A stretch of 64,000 bases of DNA, from NCBI GenBank assembly GCA_030626645.1, contig DAOUTP010000001.1:1-64000 (forward strand), given 5' to 3'. Below are positions 44,138-52,154 of the stretch, piece after piece (the stretch's first letter is position 1; each line of letters begins with the position of its first letter). The notes below the pieces were generated by a model, which saw nothing but the letters and a program-made list of their open reading frames with translations, was not told where the DNA came from and made no database searches. This DNA comes from Candidatus Cloacimonadota bacterium. Lineage in GTDB: Bacteria > Cloacimonadota > Cloacimonadia > Cloacimonadales > TCS61. Made by a program: the position numbers and the translations under genes.

Positions 44138-44168
44138 TTTGTATATTAAATAAATCATATTATCTTTG
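44138..44168 (+). promoter_or_regulatory. Promoter of the KilA-N gene
   Basis: TTTG at 44138-44141 and TATCTTTG at 44161-44168, spacer 19 bp; ATG 36 bp downstream. A perfect consensus match. Confidence 0.7.
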
Positions 44169-44204
44169 CGGCATAAATTTTAATGTTAATAAATTAATGT
44201 AACA

Positions 44205-44828
44205 ATGAAAACACAAGTATTAATGAAAAGAGAATTATTTGGGAATGAAATATCTCAACAATCAAAAACCGGATTTTTTAATGCAACCGATTTAGTAAAA
44301 ATTGGAAATAAATGGAGAAATAGCAGAAATTTACCTATTTTTAATTTTAGTGCATTTTTAAATAATGTAAAAACCAAAGAATTTATAGAGGAGCTAAATA
44401 ATAAATATGATATTGTAATTAGTAAAGGTAAAAGTAAAAATTCTTCAACTTGGGTACACCCATTATTATTTATAGATATTGCCCTTGCCATAAATTCTAA
44501 ATTAAAAGTTGAAGTTTACGAATGGATGTTTGATAACTTAATTAAGTTTAGAAATGATAGCGGAGATAGTTATAAAGAGATGAGTGCGGCTATATGGCAA
44601 AGATTTCAAAATAAAAGAGAATTTCCAAAATACATTACAAAAGTTGCTAATTATATACGCAAATCATGTGGAATAGATAAATGGGAAAACGCTACCGAAT
44701 CACAACTAAAACTAAGAGATAAAATACATTATTCTATTAAAACGCTTACTAATGTATTAACAAACACAGATGAAGCAGTAAGATTAGGGGTTAAAGAAAA
44801 TATTGACGGTTGTTCTTTGCAGTCTTAA
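44205..44828 (+). CDS. KilA-N domain protein
   Basis: 207 residues. Starts with a beta strand and KTGFFNATDLVKIGNKWRNS, then TWVHPLLFIDIALAINSKLK and EVYEWMFDNLI: the KilA-N DNA-binding fold found in phage regulators and antirepressors. The C-terminal 85 residues are helical. It is the only plus-strand gene in this part of the map and overlaps the convergent RusA gene by 38 bp. Confidence 0.8.
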   Translation: MKTQVLMKRELFGNEISQQSKTGFFNATDLVKIGNKWRNSRNLPIFNFSAFLNNVKTKEFIEELNNKYDIVISKGKSKNSSTWVHPLLFIDIALAINSKLKVEVYEWMFDNLIKFRNDSGDSYKEMSAAIWQRFQNKREFPKYITKVANYIRKSCGIDKWENATESQLKLRDKIHYSIKTLTNVLTNTDEAVRLGVKENIDGCSLQS

Positions 44829-45426
44829 TTGGTTTACTCATAGATGGGCAGGGGTATGTTGCTTTTAATTTAACCGACTTATTCTGCAATACTTTTATTA
44901 TTACTCCTACATTTTCCTTATCAATATAAAACGGTGGATCAACCGGACAAACAGGAATCAAATAAAACATACTATCATCCGGTAACCATTCACATTCAAC
45001 CATCATATCCTGAACCATCTCTGTCATGTTATTGAAGTCCCAGATGCCTTTTGTTCCTCGAATGAATGTAAACTCTACCCGAACAGGATAACCCTTTACA
45101 GAGCCTTGAAATTGCTTTCTAAAACTAATGTATTGCTTTTTTGTTTCAATTTTGTACCTTTTTACTTGGTTACTGTCTGTAATAAAAGGTAATACAGGTT
45201 TTCCGTTGTATTTCCAATTTGATTTTTTTGCTGATTTTTTCCAAATTTGTTTTGAATTTTTTGATGAATATACCTCTCCCCTAATGAAAATATCATTAGG
45301 GGAGATGGTGGGTTTATTTAGAACACCGGTGGGAAGTTCTGGTTTAATCGTGGGTAATCTCGTCAAGCTTTTCAGGCTTTTCTTCTTTGACGGCTTTAAG
45401 GTTGCTTTGTACTCCTTTAGGCTCAT
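44791..45426 (-). CDS. rusA: RusA-like Holliday junction resolvase
   Basis: 211 residues from the ATG at 45426; an ATG at 45477 is possible but deepens the overlap with the upstream gene. GEVYSSKNSKQIW, then GYPVRVEFTFIRGTKGIWDF, NNMTEMVQDMMVE and WLPDDSMFYLIPVCPV are the RusA pattern, with the conserved Asp residues of the active site (DFNN, VQD, PDD). It resolves replication and recombination intermediates, giving branch-free substrate for packaging. Confidence 0.8.
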   Translation of the reverse strand: MSLKEYKATLKPSKKKSLKSLTRLPTIKPELPTGVLNKPTISPNDIFIRGEVYSSKNSKQIWKKSAKKSNWKYNGKPVLPFITDSNQVKRYKIETKKQYISFRKQFQGSVKGYPVRVEFTFIRGTKGIWDFNNMTEMVQDMMVECEWLPDDSMFYLIPVCPVDPPFYIDKENVGVIIKVLQNKSVKLKATYPCPSMSKPIKTAKNNRQYFL

Positions 45427-45784
45427 TTGGTTTATTAAACGGTATCCCGAATTGCTCGTAAGCTGCTTTTTTATCATCTATTAATAATTTATCAATAGTA
45501 TCTTTTCTTATTTGATTTGCTTGCATTTCAGATGAATAAAGTACATCAATTGCTATTTTTCTCCTTACTTGTATTTCAAAAAATTCAACTTCTTTAATTA
45601 AACGTTGTCTTAATGCTTCAAACCCGCTTCGTTCAGCTTTTTTTATAGCTGTTTCGGCTTCAATACTTTTCACTTTCCTTGTTGCAATATTACTTTCAGG
45701 AATCATATTACAAAGTTGTTGTGCATTCACTTTTCCAAATTCGCATATTTCATCGAATGTTGGTTTTTCTGTTTTTGTTTTCAT
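45344..45784 (-). CDS. Hypothetical protein (146 aa)
   Basis: 146 residues, helical (about 30-110) with a Glu/Lys-rich C-terminus. Sits between SSB and RusA in the recombination block, with an 83-bp overlap with RusA. It might be a partner of single-strand annealing or replication, but no motif shows it. Confidence 0.6.
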   Translation of the reverse strand: MKTKTEKPTFDEICEFGKVNAQQLCNMIPESNIATRKVKSIEAETAIKKAERSGFEALRQRLIKEVEFFEIQVRRKIAIDVLYSSEMQANQIRKDTIDKLLIDDKKAAYEQFGIPFNKPNEPKGVQSNLKAVKEEKPEKLDEITHD

Positions 45785-45793
45785 ATTTTATTT

Positions 45794-46489
45794 TTAAAAT
45801 GGTAAATCATCAGCTCCTGGAACAGGTTCCTTTTCATCCTGAAATTCAGGAGGCATATCTTCATCTTGAATTTCAGGTGGTTTATCTTTAACATCTGGCA
45901 CATTATCTTCACTAAAATTATCTCCCGATTTTTCAGGTACAGTATCAAACTCAATTGTATTGAACAATGTTTCTAAGTTGTGAATCAGAAATTGATTAAT
46001 TTTGTCATAATCTTTTAAATCTTTTCCACCAACCTTAATTGGTTCACCATCTTTTCCCTTTACAGTAAGAATCATTTCATTCAATTCTTTCATGTTATGT
46101 TTCCATGGTAATTTTTCTTCATCATATTTAACATGAGCACATCCAAAATCATTCTTTGTATAAACTTTGATAGATAAGTTTCCCTGTTTGGTTATTGAAA
46201 GTAAAGAATTCATAATTCCTCTTCCTAAATATGAAAATGGTATTGATAAAATATAGAGTTCATCTTTATCTGCAAGTCTTAAAATAAGAACCTTATATTT
46301 CTCATCATTCCATTCTTTTTCTTTTATGGCTACCCCAATTAACTTTCCCCATACTTTTTCTTCTGAAGGGAGTTCTTCTGAAACCCCATCATTGTATTTT
46401 TTTATTTTCCATTTTATTGGTTCACCCTGTTTTGCACTTAAATTAAAGTACAAAAGGCTTTTGTAATCATTTCCACTTCCGTATCCCAT
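45794..46489 (-). CDS. ssb: Single-stranded DNA-binding protein
   Basis: 231 residues. A beta-rich N-terminal domain (residues 10-130), a Pro/Asp/Glu linker and the C-terminal tip GADDLPF, the hallmark through which SSBs recruit replication and repair proteins. It binds displaced strands in replication and recombination. Neighbours RusA and the 146-aa gene support this. The OB domain is not close to the cellular SSB consensus, so it is of a phage type. Confidence 0.7.
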   Translation of the reverse strand: MGYGSGNDYKSLLYFNLSAKQGEPIKWKIKKYNDGVSEELPSEEKVWGKLIGVAIKEKEWNDEKYKVLILRLADKDELYILSIPFSYLGRGIMNSLLSITKQGNLSIKVYTKNDFGCAHVKYDEEKLPWKHNMKELNEMILTVKGKDGEPIKVGGKDLKDYDKINQFLIHNLETLFNTIEFDTVPEKSGDNFSEDNVPDVKDKPPEIQDEDMPPEFQDEKEPVPGADDLPF

Positions 46490-46555
46490 TTTTATAATTT
46501 TTTGCTAAATTAATACTATTTTTTTGTTTTTATAATTTTTTTGCATTTTATTTCA

Positions 46556-46583
46556 AAAAAAAGGGGAAATTAATCCCCTTTTA
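46556..46583 (-). terminator. Rho-independent terminator of the 409-aa gene
   Basis: Minus-strand AAAAGGGG / CCCCTTTT stem with an 8-nt loop, then further T. Directly after the stop at 46585. Confidence 0.85.
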
Positions 46584-46584
46584 T

Positions 46585-47814
46585 TTATATTGGCGAACTA
46601 CCATTAACAGAATATTCAGGATTGATTTGTTGAGTTCCTGGATTAGGCTCTGATGGGTATTCAGTTGTCGATAAAGCATCAAAACAATGTTTCCCAACAC
46701 TCAAGCACTCATAAAGTGTTGGTAAATTCTGTACTGTTGCTCCCATTGGATTTTCTCCTTCTTTCAAATTACCTGATTCATCAATTAAACGTTGAAAAAT
46801 GGTTAATGATTGTCCATCAGTAATATCAGTCATATATGTTTCAAAGAATTCTTTCATATAGTAATCTCTAAAACAATCTGAACGTTTATCGTGGATACGA
46901 TAGTAAATATCTGTAGCATCAGTTGTTGGAGTTGTATCCCATGTGGCCACAGTAGCTAATTCAGTACTTTGAACATAATCAGTAATTTGTCTGACTTGTC
47001 CTGCTCCTGTTGCTGCAGATACAATACATACCCACATATCGTTAAATATATCGTTTTCTCTATCACCGTCAGCTATGATAGCACCATCACCTGCTGTTGC
47101 TACTACTTTTAATGTAGTTCCTGTACAGGCTGGTGAAAGTCCCAAATCTTCTGCAAATTTATAGGCACCAAGATAATGAAACAATAAAGGAGGTGTTGGA
47201 GCTGTTGCAAGTGATAAAAATTGTTTTGAGAGATATTCCCAAATTATTAATGAAACATCTTTTCCACCGGCTGCTACATTCAATTCAATGATATAATCAG
47301 TTAAGTCATATATTTCATAAGTTGTGTCTCCGGCAGGATCAGTCCAAGCCGCACCACCAATTTCAGCAATATTATCAGCATTTACATAATCTAATATTCT
47401 TGCATCAATATTGGCTGTGCCTGTCCCACCAGTTGAATTAATTACCATTCCATTATAGTAATCATTAGCCTGAGCATCTGCTGATAACTGTAAGTGTGAA
47501 GTATCAGAATTAGTTATTACTGATGTCCCGGTTGTTTCTGTTGTTCCATCATCAGTAAGTTTTACTCTTAACCTGGCATAAGTATCAAAATTCATAATTT
47601 TATTCCCCCCAGTATCAGTACATGGGCATAAAATATAAATCTGATCATAAGTAGCAGTTATTGCATCAACTACTGCTAAAAATTCATCTGTTGCTGTTGT
47701 ATCATCATACTTTGATATATCAAGAAATACTGTATCAGGATACCAATACTTCATTAGAAAAGCACCTGGGGTTTGTTGAGCACTTGTTTTGTCGTAAATA
47801 CATAAAAAAGCCAT
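46585..47814 (-). CDS. Virion appendage-type protein (409 aa), monocistronic
   Basis: 409 residues, acidic and beta-rich, no signal peptide. Two tandem domain copies (about residues 95-170 and 228-305) of the phage surface-domain type GTGxxRxIxDYV ... TTY(E/Y)I. It has its own promoter and terminator between SSB and DnaA-like genes. A structural protein transcribed by itself in the replication block suggests a late, highly expressed decoration or head fibre acquired separately. Confidence 0.6.
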   Translation of the reverse strand: MAFLCIYDKTSAQQTPGAFLMKYWYPDTVFLDISKYDDTTATDEFLAVVDAITATYDQIYILCPCTDTGGNKIMNFDTYARLRVKLTDDGTTETTGTSVITNSDTSHLQLSADAQANDYYNGMVINSTGGTGTANIDARILDYVNADNIAEIGGAAWTDPAGDTTYEIYDLTDYIIELNVAAGGKDVSLIIWEYLSKQFLSLATAPTPPLLFHYLGAYKFAEDLGLSPACTGTTLKVVATAGDGAIIADGDRENDIFNDMWVCIVSAATGAGQVRQITDYVQSTELATVATWDTTPTTDATDIYYRIHDKRSDCFRDYYMKEFFETYMTDITDGQSLTIFQRLIDESGNLKEGENPMGATVQNLPTLYECLSVGKHCFDALSTTEYPSEPNPGTQQINPEYSVNGSSPI

Positions 47815-47847
47815 TTTTTCTAAATTTTAATTTATAATTTTAATTTG

Positions 47848-47855
47848 CAAATTTA
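47848..47855 (-). promoter_or_regulatory. Promoter -7 box of the 409-aa gene
   Basis: Minus-strand TAAATTTG, 33 bp before the ATG at 47814. Confidence 0.55.
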
Positions 47856-47870
47856 CGACTTTTTTTTGAA

Positions 47871-47993
47871 TCATTCATTTATTTTCTTTTGAATAATAGG
47901 TATCATGTTGTTCACTACTTTTTCAATTTTGAAATTATTTCTTTCTTTGAATTTTACATCTTTTTGCCAGTCTATTGTTAATGTAATTTTCAT
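47871..47993 (-). CDS. Small protein (40 aa)
   Basis: 40 residues (MKITLTIDWQKDVKFKERNN...). ATGA overlap with the DnaA-like gene, so translation is coupled. Not recognised; shorter than usual gene-calling limits. Confidence 0.5.
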   Translation of the reverse strand: MKITLTIDWQKDVKFKERNNFKIEKVVNNMIPIIQKKINE

Positions 47994-48280
47994 ATTTTTT
48001 CATTAATTAATAGTTGTCCTAATTCAATACGATTTTCTATTACTTTAACCGCATGTAAAACAGTTGCATGGTCTCTTTTAAATATCAATCCTACTTTTTT
48101 TGATTTATATTTTAATTTTGTTCTCAACAAATACATTATTACTTGTCTTGCTTCTACAATTTTTCTATGTTTATTTCTGCTTTTAATGTCTTTAACCGAT
48201 ACTTTGTATAATTTTGATATATTATCAATTATACTTAATTCTTTTAAAGGTATTAATGCAGGGGCGGTCATGTAGTTCAT
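47990..48280 (-). CDS. Stand-alone DnaA domain IV (DnaA-box binding)
   Basis: 96 residues comprising only the C-terminal DNA-binding domain of DnaA: KHRKIVEARQVIMYLLR and the signature RDHATVLHA (residues 69-77). The AAA+ domain is absent. Such a protein could bind DnaA boxes in the phage or host origin and either recruit or compete with host DnaA. It overlaps the next gene by 4 bp. Confidence 0.8.
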   Translation of the reverse strand: MNYMTAPALIPLKELSIIDNISKLYKVSVKDIKSRNKHRKIVEARQVIMYLLRTKLKYKSKKVGLIFKRDHATVLHAVKVIENRIELGQLLINEKI

Positions 48281-48594
48281 ACTTTTTTTGGCTTAAATAC
48301 TAAAACTGATTTTAATATAGTTCTAAGATTTATTTTACCTGTAATTTCCCCTTCAAAAAAAACATTTTGTATTTTTTCTTTTTCTTCTATAAGCATTAAA
48401 ATAGTCCATTTTTTACCAGAACACCACTGCAAAACAACAGGTTGAAACAAAAACTTATTGGTATGAGATGTATCTTGTATAAAATACACTGTAACAATTT
48501 TTTGTTTATTAAATATCATATATGTTCCCCATTCAAAACCCCATTCTTTTAAGATTTCATAATCAATTAAATGTGTTAACTCATTTTCTTTCAT
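48277..48594 (-). CDS. Hypothetical protein (105 aa)
   Basis: 105 residues from the ATG at 48594; the TTG 20 codons upstream is not needed. Beta-rich with IVTVYFIQDTSHTNKFLFQP. Not recognised. Overlaps the DnaA-like gene by 4 bp. Confidence 0.6.
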   Translation of the reverse strand: MKENELTHLIDYEILKEWGFEWGTYMIFNKQKIVTVYFIQDTSHTNKFLFQPVVLQWCSGKKWTILMLIEEKEKIQNVFFEGEITGKINLRTILKSVLVFKPKKV

Positions 48595-48713
48595 AAGCAA
48601 AAATATGTTAAAATTGTTCCTATGATCAAACCTGATTGAATTGCCAATATACAATAAAGTAATTTGATTCTTTTACTCATTTTCAATGTTCGCAAATAAT
48701 ATTTACCTTTCAT
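48591..48713 (-). CDS. Possible small membrane protein (29 or 40 aa)
   Basis: One hydrophobic segment (IKLLYCILAIQSGLIIGTIL) makes up most of it. ATG at 48713 (40 aa) or 48680 (29 aa); the stop overlaps the next start by 4 bp. Could be a holin-like peptide near the spanin-like gene, but evidence is thin. Confidence 0.4.
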   Translation of the reverse strand: MKGKYYLRTLKMSKRIKLLYCILAIQSGLIIGTILTYFCL

Positions 48714-48724
48714 TTTCCCTTTTT

Positions 48725-48754
48725 TAAAAAAGGGAAGATTTGGGACTTCTTCCC
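48725..48754 (-). terminator. Rho-independent terminator
   Basis: Minus-strand GGGAAGA / TCTTCCC stem, 9-nt loop, six T. Terminates the transcript of the spanin-like gene. Confidence 0.8.
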
Positions 48755-48795
48755 TTTAATTGTTTTTATTACATTTAACACATAAAGGAAGGATT

Positions 48796-49446
48796 TCAAA
48801 ATATTTTTATTTTTACCGAAAACAAATTCCTTTTTTCATTGATTAATCGACTATACCCAAACCCAAATCTTTTTTCCCCAAAATAATCAAGTCCTATCAT
48901 ATAATCATTCATTTCAAAATCTGTACTGAATCCACCTGTCAGCCAAAGTTGACGTTTTACAACAGGAACTTCAAAGGGGACTGGTACCGATACTTTTACA
49001 ATACTTTTAATTGTTTTTTTTTCAATCATAAAATTATCAAATTCTAATTTCAATAATTTTCCCCATGTTAGAGCTTTCCATTCAAATCTGTAATTTGAAT
49101 CTATTATCGAATCATGGTATTGATTCATGGGAACATGTCTGTATATTGTGTCATATACCGTATCAGAATGACTTTTAAGTTTTTTATTAAGGTTTGCTAT
49201 CAATATTTCATAAGTATCGACAGGGGCAGGCTCTGTGATTATAATTGGTCTTTGATATTCTAATACACTATCTACTTTTTGTTTTGCTGTGTATAAATCC
49301 CAATATTGCTGTTTTTGATTGGATATTATTGTGTCTTTCGACATCAGTTGATACTTGCATTCTCTTTTTGTTGATTTTACCTTTATCCATTGCATTGCAA
49401 CTAATAAAAGAAGTGCTACTATTAAAATTGTTTTTACTTTATTCAT
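48796..49446 (-). CDS. Membrane-anchored periplasmic protein, spanin-like (216 aa)
   Basis: 216 residues. N-terminal transmembrane anchor (ILIVALLLLVAMQWI), a helical periplasmic region (about 30-110) and a beta-rich C-terminus that looks outer-membrane like (LWLTGGFSTDFEMNDYMIGL). This spans both membranes in topology, as lysis proteins of the Rz type do. Family members (DUF6808-like) are frequent in Bacteroidota phages; function inferred. Confidence 0.55.
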   Translation of the reverse strand: MNKVKTILIVALLLLVAMQWIKVKSTKRECKYQLMSKDTIISNQKQQYWDLYTAKQKVDSVLEYQRPIIITEPAPVDTYEILIANLNKKLKSHSDTVYDTIYRHVPMNQYHDSIIDSNYRFEWKALTWGKLLKLEFDNFMIEKKTIKSIVKVSVPVPFEVPVVKRQLWLTGGFSTDFEMNDYMIGLDYFGEKRFGFGYSRLINEKRNLFSVKIKIF

Positions 49447-49730
49447 CCTTTTATAATTTTAATTTCTCTACCAAGTTCTTTACATACTTCTGTAACAGTC
49501 ATTTCTTCTACTTTTGGAATTGGAAGTTGTCTTGCATATTGATAAGCAAAAACTTCAAATGTTTCATTGTGTTTAAATTTATCCAATTGATCATAATTCA
49601 CAGCTATAAATTGATATTTGGCACCGTAAATTTGACATAACACTAATGCTTTTCCAGGCGTTTTATCTAAATAACTCCAACATTCCATTATTTTTGGATA
49701 ACCCTTTTGAATTATTGTTCCGTTTTTCAT
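49443..49730 (-). CDS. Hypothetical protein (95 aa)
   Basis: 95 residues from the ATG at 49730, the TTG six codons upstream being unnecessary. GYPKIMECWSYLDKTPGKAL and FIAVNYDQLDKFKHNE; not recognised. Overlaps the spanin-like gene by 4 bp. Confidence 0.6.
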   Translation of the reverse strand: MKNGTIIQKGYPKIMECWSYLDKTPGKALVLCQIYGAKYQFIAVNYDQLDKFKHNETFEVFAYQYARQLPIPKVEEMTVTEVCKELGREIKIIKG

Positions 49731-49775
49731 AATTATTTTATTTTTCAAATTCCTGTTAATTCAATTATAGTATTT

Positions 49776-50138
49776 TCAACTTTTTTTTCCATTTAACTCT
49801 TTTTTGATTTCATTTGTTCTTTTTACTATTTTTGCCCATTCTTTAAGTGAAGTATCTCTTTTTGATAATTTACCAGTAACTGGATTTATTCTGTAAAAAA
49901 AATGATAATTTTTATCTAATACCTTTTTCATTCCAAGAAGATAATAGTTTTTATCTCCTACCATAATTTGGTGCATAGAATAATGGTGCCAATCTTTAAT
50001 ATTGTTATTTTCTGCTATTTTACATCGTTCATTATGATCGGTTCCACCTTTTAATGGAAACCGTGCTACTATGGTACCATCTTCTTTAAAAAATGTGATT
50101 TCTCCATTACAATAATGTTTACCTAAAATTACTTCCAT
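49776..50138 (-). CDS. Hypothetical protein (120 aa)
   Basis: 120 residues, with a His-rich stretch (IKDWHHYSMHQIMVGDKNYY) and a Lys-rich C-terminal helix. Not recognised. Confidence 0.6.
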   Translation of the reverse strand: MEVILGKHYCNGEITFFKEDGTIVARFPLKGGTDHNERCKIAENNNIKDWHHYSMHQIMVGDKNYYLLGMKKVLDKNYHFFYRINPVTGKLSKRDTSLKEWAKIVKRTNEIKKELNGKKS

Positions 50139-50173
50139 AGTTTTAATTTTTTGTTCCGTTTGTCATAATTTAA

Positions 50174-50220
50174 GTTTTAAAAAGGAGCAGCTAAATTTTA
50201 CCAAAAAAACTACTCCTTTC
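50174..50220 (-). terminator. Terminator behind the 47-aa gene
   Basis: Minus-strand AAAGGAGTAG / CTGCTCCTTT stem (one mismatch) with an 18-nt loop, then TT AAAA. Lies between the Gly-rich gene and the 120-aa gene. Confidence 0.6.
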
Positions 50221-50242
50221 GTTCACATTCTGCTTAAGGAAG

Positions 50243-50386
50243 TTACTTTTTTGTTGGTTTGTAAATTATTTTTTTATTCTTTGATTTACTTTTTAAATTT
50301 CCAACTCCTCCACCGGAACCATCTTTTTTTCTTGTTCCACCACAAGACCCCTTAGAACCTCTACCTTCATTTCCTCTTTTTTCCAT
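50243..50386 (-). CDS. Small basic Gly-rich protein (47 aa)
   Basis: 47 residues (KRGNEGRGSKGSCGGTRKKD, then GSGGGVGN), highly basic and disordered, likely nucleic-acid binding. Missed by length filters. Preceded by poly-A-rich leader and followed by a terminator. Confidence 0.5.
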   Translation of the reverse strand: MEKRGNEGRGSKGSCGGTRKKDGSGGGVGNLKSKSKNKKIIYKPTKK

Positions 50387-50433
50387 TATTACAATATTTG
50401 AATTAGCAAAATTAATATTAATTTCTTAATAAC

Positions 50434-50724
50434 CTAATTTTTTTGCAGTTTTTTTCTCTTTTTTTTTGATATTAATTTAATCAATTTCTTTTCCAACCAT
50501 TCAACATATTCAGGAGACGGAAAATCAGTTCCTAATACACTTATAGTTGTTCTGTTCCCTGTTTCTTCTCTAAATTCTTTTTGTAAATTCATACATTTTA
50601 AATATTGAAATGTTTGTGCATCACTTTCTTTTATGTATTTTTTTGAATAAGAAGATAGATTTGAACCAATATGTTGCCTTGACACATTTACAAAATCATA
50701 TTTATTAGATTTCATTTTATCCAT
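50434..50724 (-). CDS. Hypothetical protein (96 aa)
   Basis: 96 residues, basic C-terminus (LIKLISKKKRKKLQKN). FPSPEYVEWLEKKLIKL is a helix start. Not recognised. Confidence 0.6.
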   Translation of the reverse strand: MDKMKSNKYDFVNVSRQHIGSNLSSYSKKYIKESDAQTFQYLKCMNLQKEFREETGNRTTISVLGTDFPSPEYVEWLEKKLIKLISKKKRKKLQKN

Positions 50725-50763
50725 TTTTTTTTATTTTTATAATTATTCATAATTTTAAGTATT

Positions 50764-51516
50764 TTATTTTTTAATAAAAATTGATTTCCAATGATCATCT
50801 ATATAACAATAATCATCATCACCCATCATACCCATATCACCTTCCCTTGCACCTTCATCATCATATTTTTTATTAGCAAAATTAAATATTTTAGTGTTAT
50901 CAATTTCTTTCATTTTTACTAATCTAATATATGCTCCTCTTGCAAATAGGAGCATAGTTGTAAAATAACCAAAACTATCGTGCTTATCCGATAGTTTCAA
51001 CTCTTCCATAAACTTTTTGATTTCAGGTTGAGGTACTTTTAATATTGTCATTATATCTGGAAGCGTATATTTCCCATTTAAAATATTCCAACAATTTTCT
51101 TTTCTTCCGATTTCTTTTTTAAGTTTTGTTTTCATGGCTTTATAAGTTTTATTTTTATTTACTACAATTTCAAATCCAATATCCGATATAATAAAATCAG
51201 AACATATAGTAAAATAACGATTACCTCTTATAATTTTAATTTTATCTTTTTTATTAGGCATTCTCCCTTTTCTCTCTTTAAATCCAGACATATTATATAA
51301 CATATCTGTATTCATTGTTGTCGGTGAAAATTCTAAATATTCAGAGTATATTATACCATTTAATATTTCTAACTTATGCTTTTCTTTAGCTGTTTTAATA
51401 TCTCCATTATTTATATCTGTTCTAAATGTTTGCAAAATTATTGGAGTTTCAAATGCAGAATAAAAATTAATTAATGTTTTTTTGTCTAATTCATTTGTTA
51501 TATCAGTAATTTTCAT
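50764..51516 (-). CDS. Hypothetical protein (250 aa)
   Basis: 250 residues. Mixed alpha/beta, basic centre, acidic tail (DDEGAREGDMGMMGDDDYCY). Not recognised. The leader (AAATACTTAAAATTATG) is repeated before the two next genes, pointing to duplicated start regions. Confidence 0.65.
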   Translation of the reverse strand: MKITDITNELDKKTLINFYSAFETPIILQTFRTDINNGDIKTAKEKHKLEILNGIIYSEYLEFSPTTMNTDMLYNMSGFKERKGRMPNKKDKIKIIRGNRYFTICSDFIISDIGFEIVVNKNKTYKAMKTKLKKEIGRKENCWNILNGKYTLPDIMTILKVPQPEIKKFMEELKLSDKHDSFGYFTTMLLFARGAYIRLVKMKEIDNTKIFNFANKKYDDEGAREGDMGMMGDDDYCYIDDHWKSIFIKK

Positions 51517-51536
51517 AATTTTAAGTATTTTATTTT

Positions 51537-51836
51537 TTAATACATTAAACCATTTTCAATTCTATATTTTTCAGAATATTGATTTTCACATAATTTAAAA
51601 AAATTTTCATCTTTATAACTTATTTTTTCATTTATTTCCCCAGTTATAATAGCTTCATAAACTCTCCGGTGAAAACTATTACAAGCACTAATTTTATCGT
51701 TTTTATTACTTATCCTACTATTTTCAAAAACCTTAAAATTATACCATTTACCTTTATGTTTTTTTCTAAGAATTGTTCTAAATTCTATTCCATCTTTAAT
51801 TTCTTTAACTTCAACATAAGGATATACTAAATTCAT
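51537..51836 (-). CDS. Hypothetical protein (99 aa)
   Basis: 99 residues; YVEVKEIKDGIEFRTILRKK near the N-terminus. Not recognised. Same leader sequence as its neighbours. Confidence 0.6.
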   Translation of the reverse strand: MNLVYPYVEVKEIKDGIEFRTILRKKHKGKWYNFKVFENSRISNKNDKISACNSFHRRVYEAIITGEINEKISYKDENFFKLCENQYSEKYRIENGLMY

Positions 51837-51863
51837 AATTTTAAGTATTTGTTAAATTTAATA

Positions 51864-52142
51864 TTAAGAACAATCTCGCCATTTTTTATAACTATCTTCA
51901 TCATAACCAATGTTGTTATCCATAATAGATATTACAGGTTCAATATAAAAACCTTTTAAAGCTTCAATAGCTCTTTTTCTAATATTAATACCATCTATTT
52001 GATTTCCCCCAACTCCTTCATATTTATTACCTTTAAAACTTCCATCAAAATTATACCTTGCATAATAATTACCGGCAGTTGCTCTTAAAGAACATCCGAT
52101 TAAAGTAAGCCATTGAACATATCGTGCTTGAAATAATGTCAT
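51864..52142 (-). CDS. Hypothetical protein (92 aa)
   Basis: 92 residues with GNKYEGVGGNQIDGINIRKR and an acidic C-terminus. Not recognised. Follows the helicase gene by 12 bp. Confidence 0.6.
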   Translation of the reverse strand: MTLFQARYVQWLTLIGCSLRATAGNYYARYNFDGSFKGNKYEGVGGNQIDGINIRKRAIEALKGFYIEPVISIMDNNIGYDEDSYKKWRDCS

Positions 52143-52154
52143 ATTACATTTATT

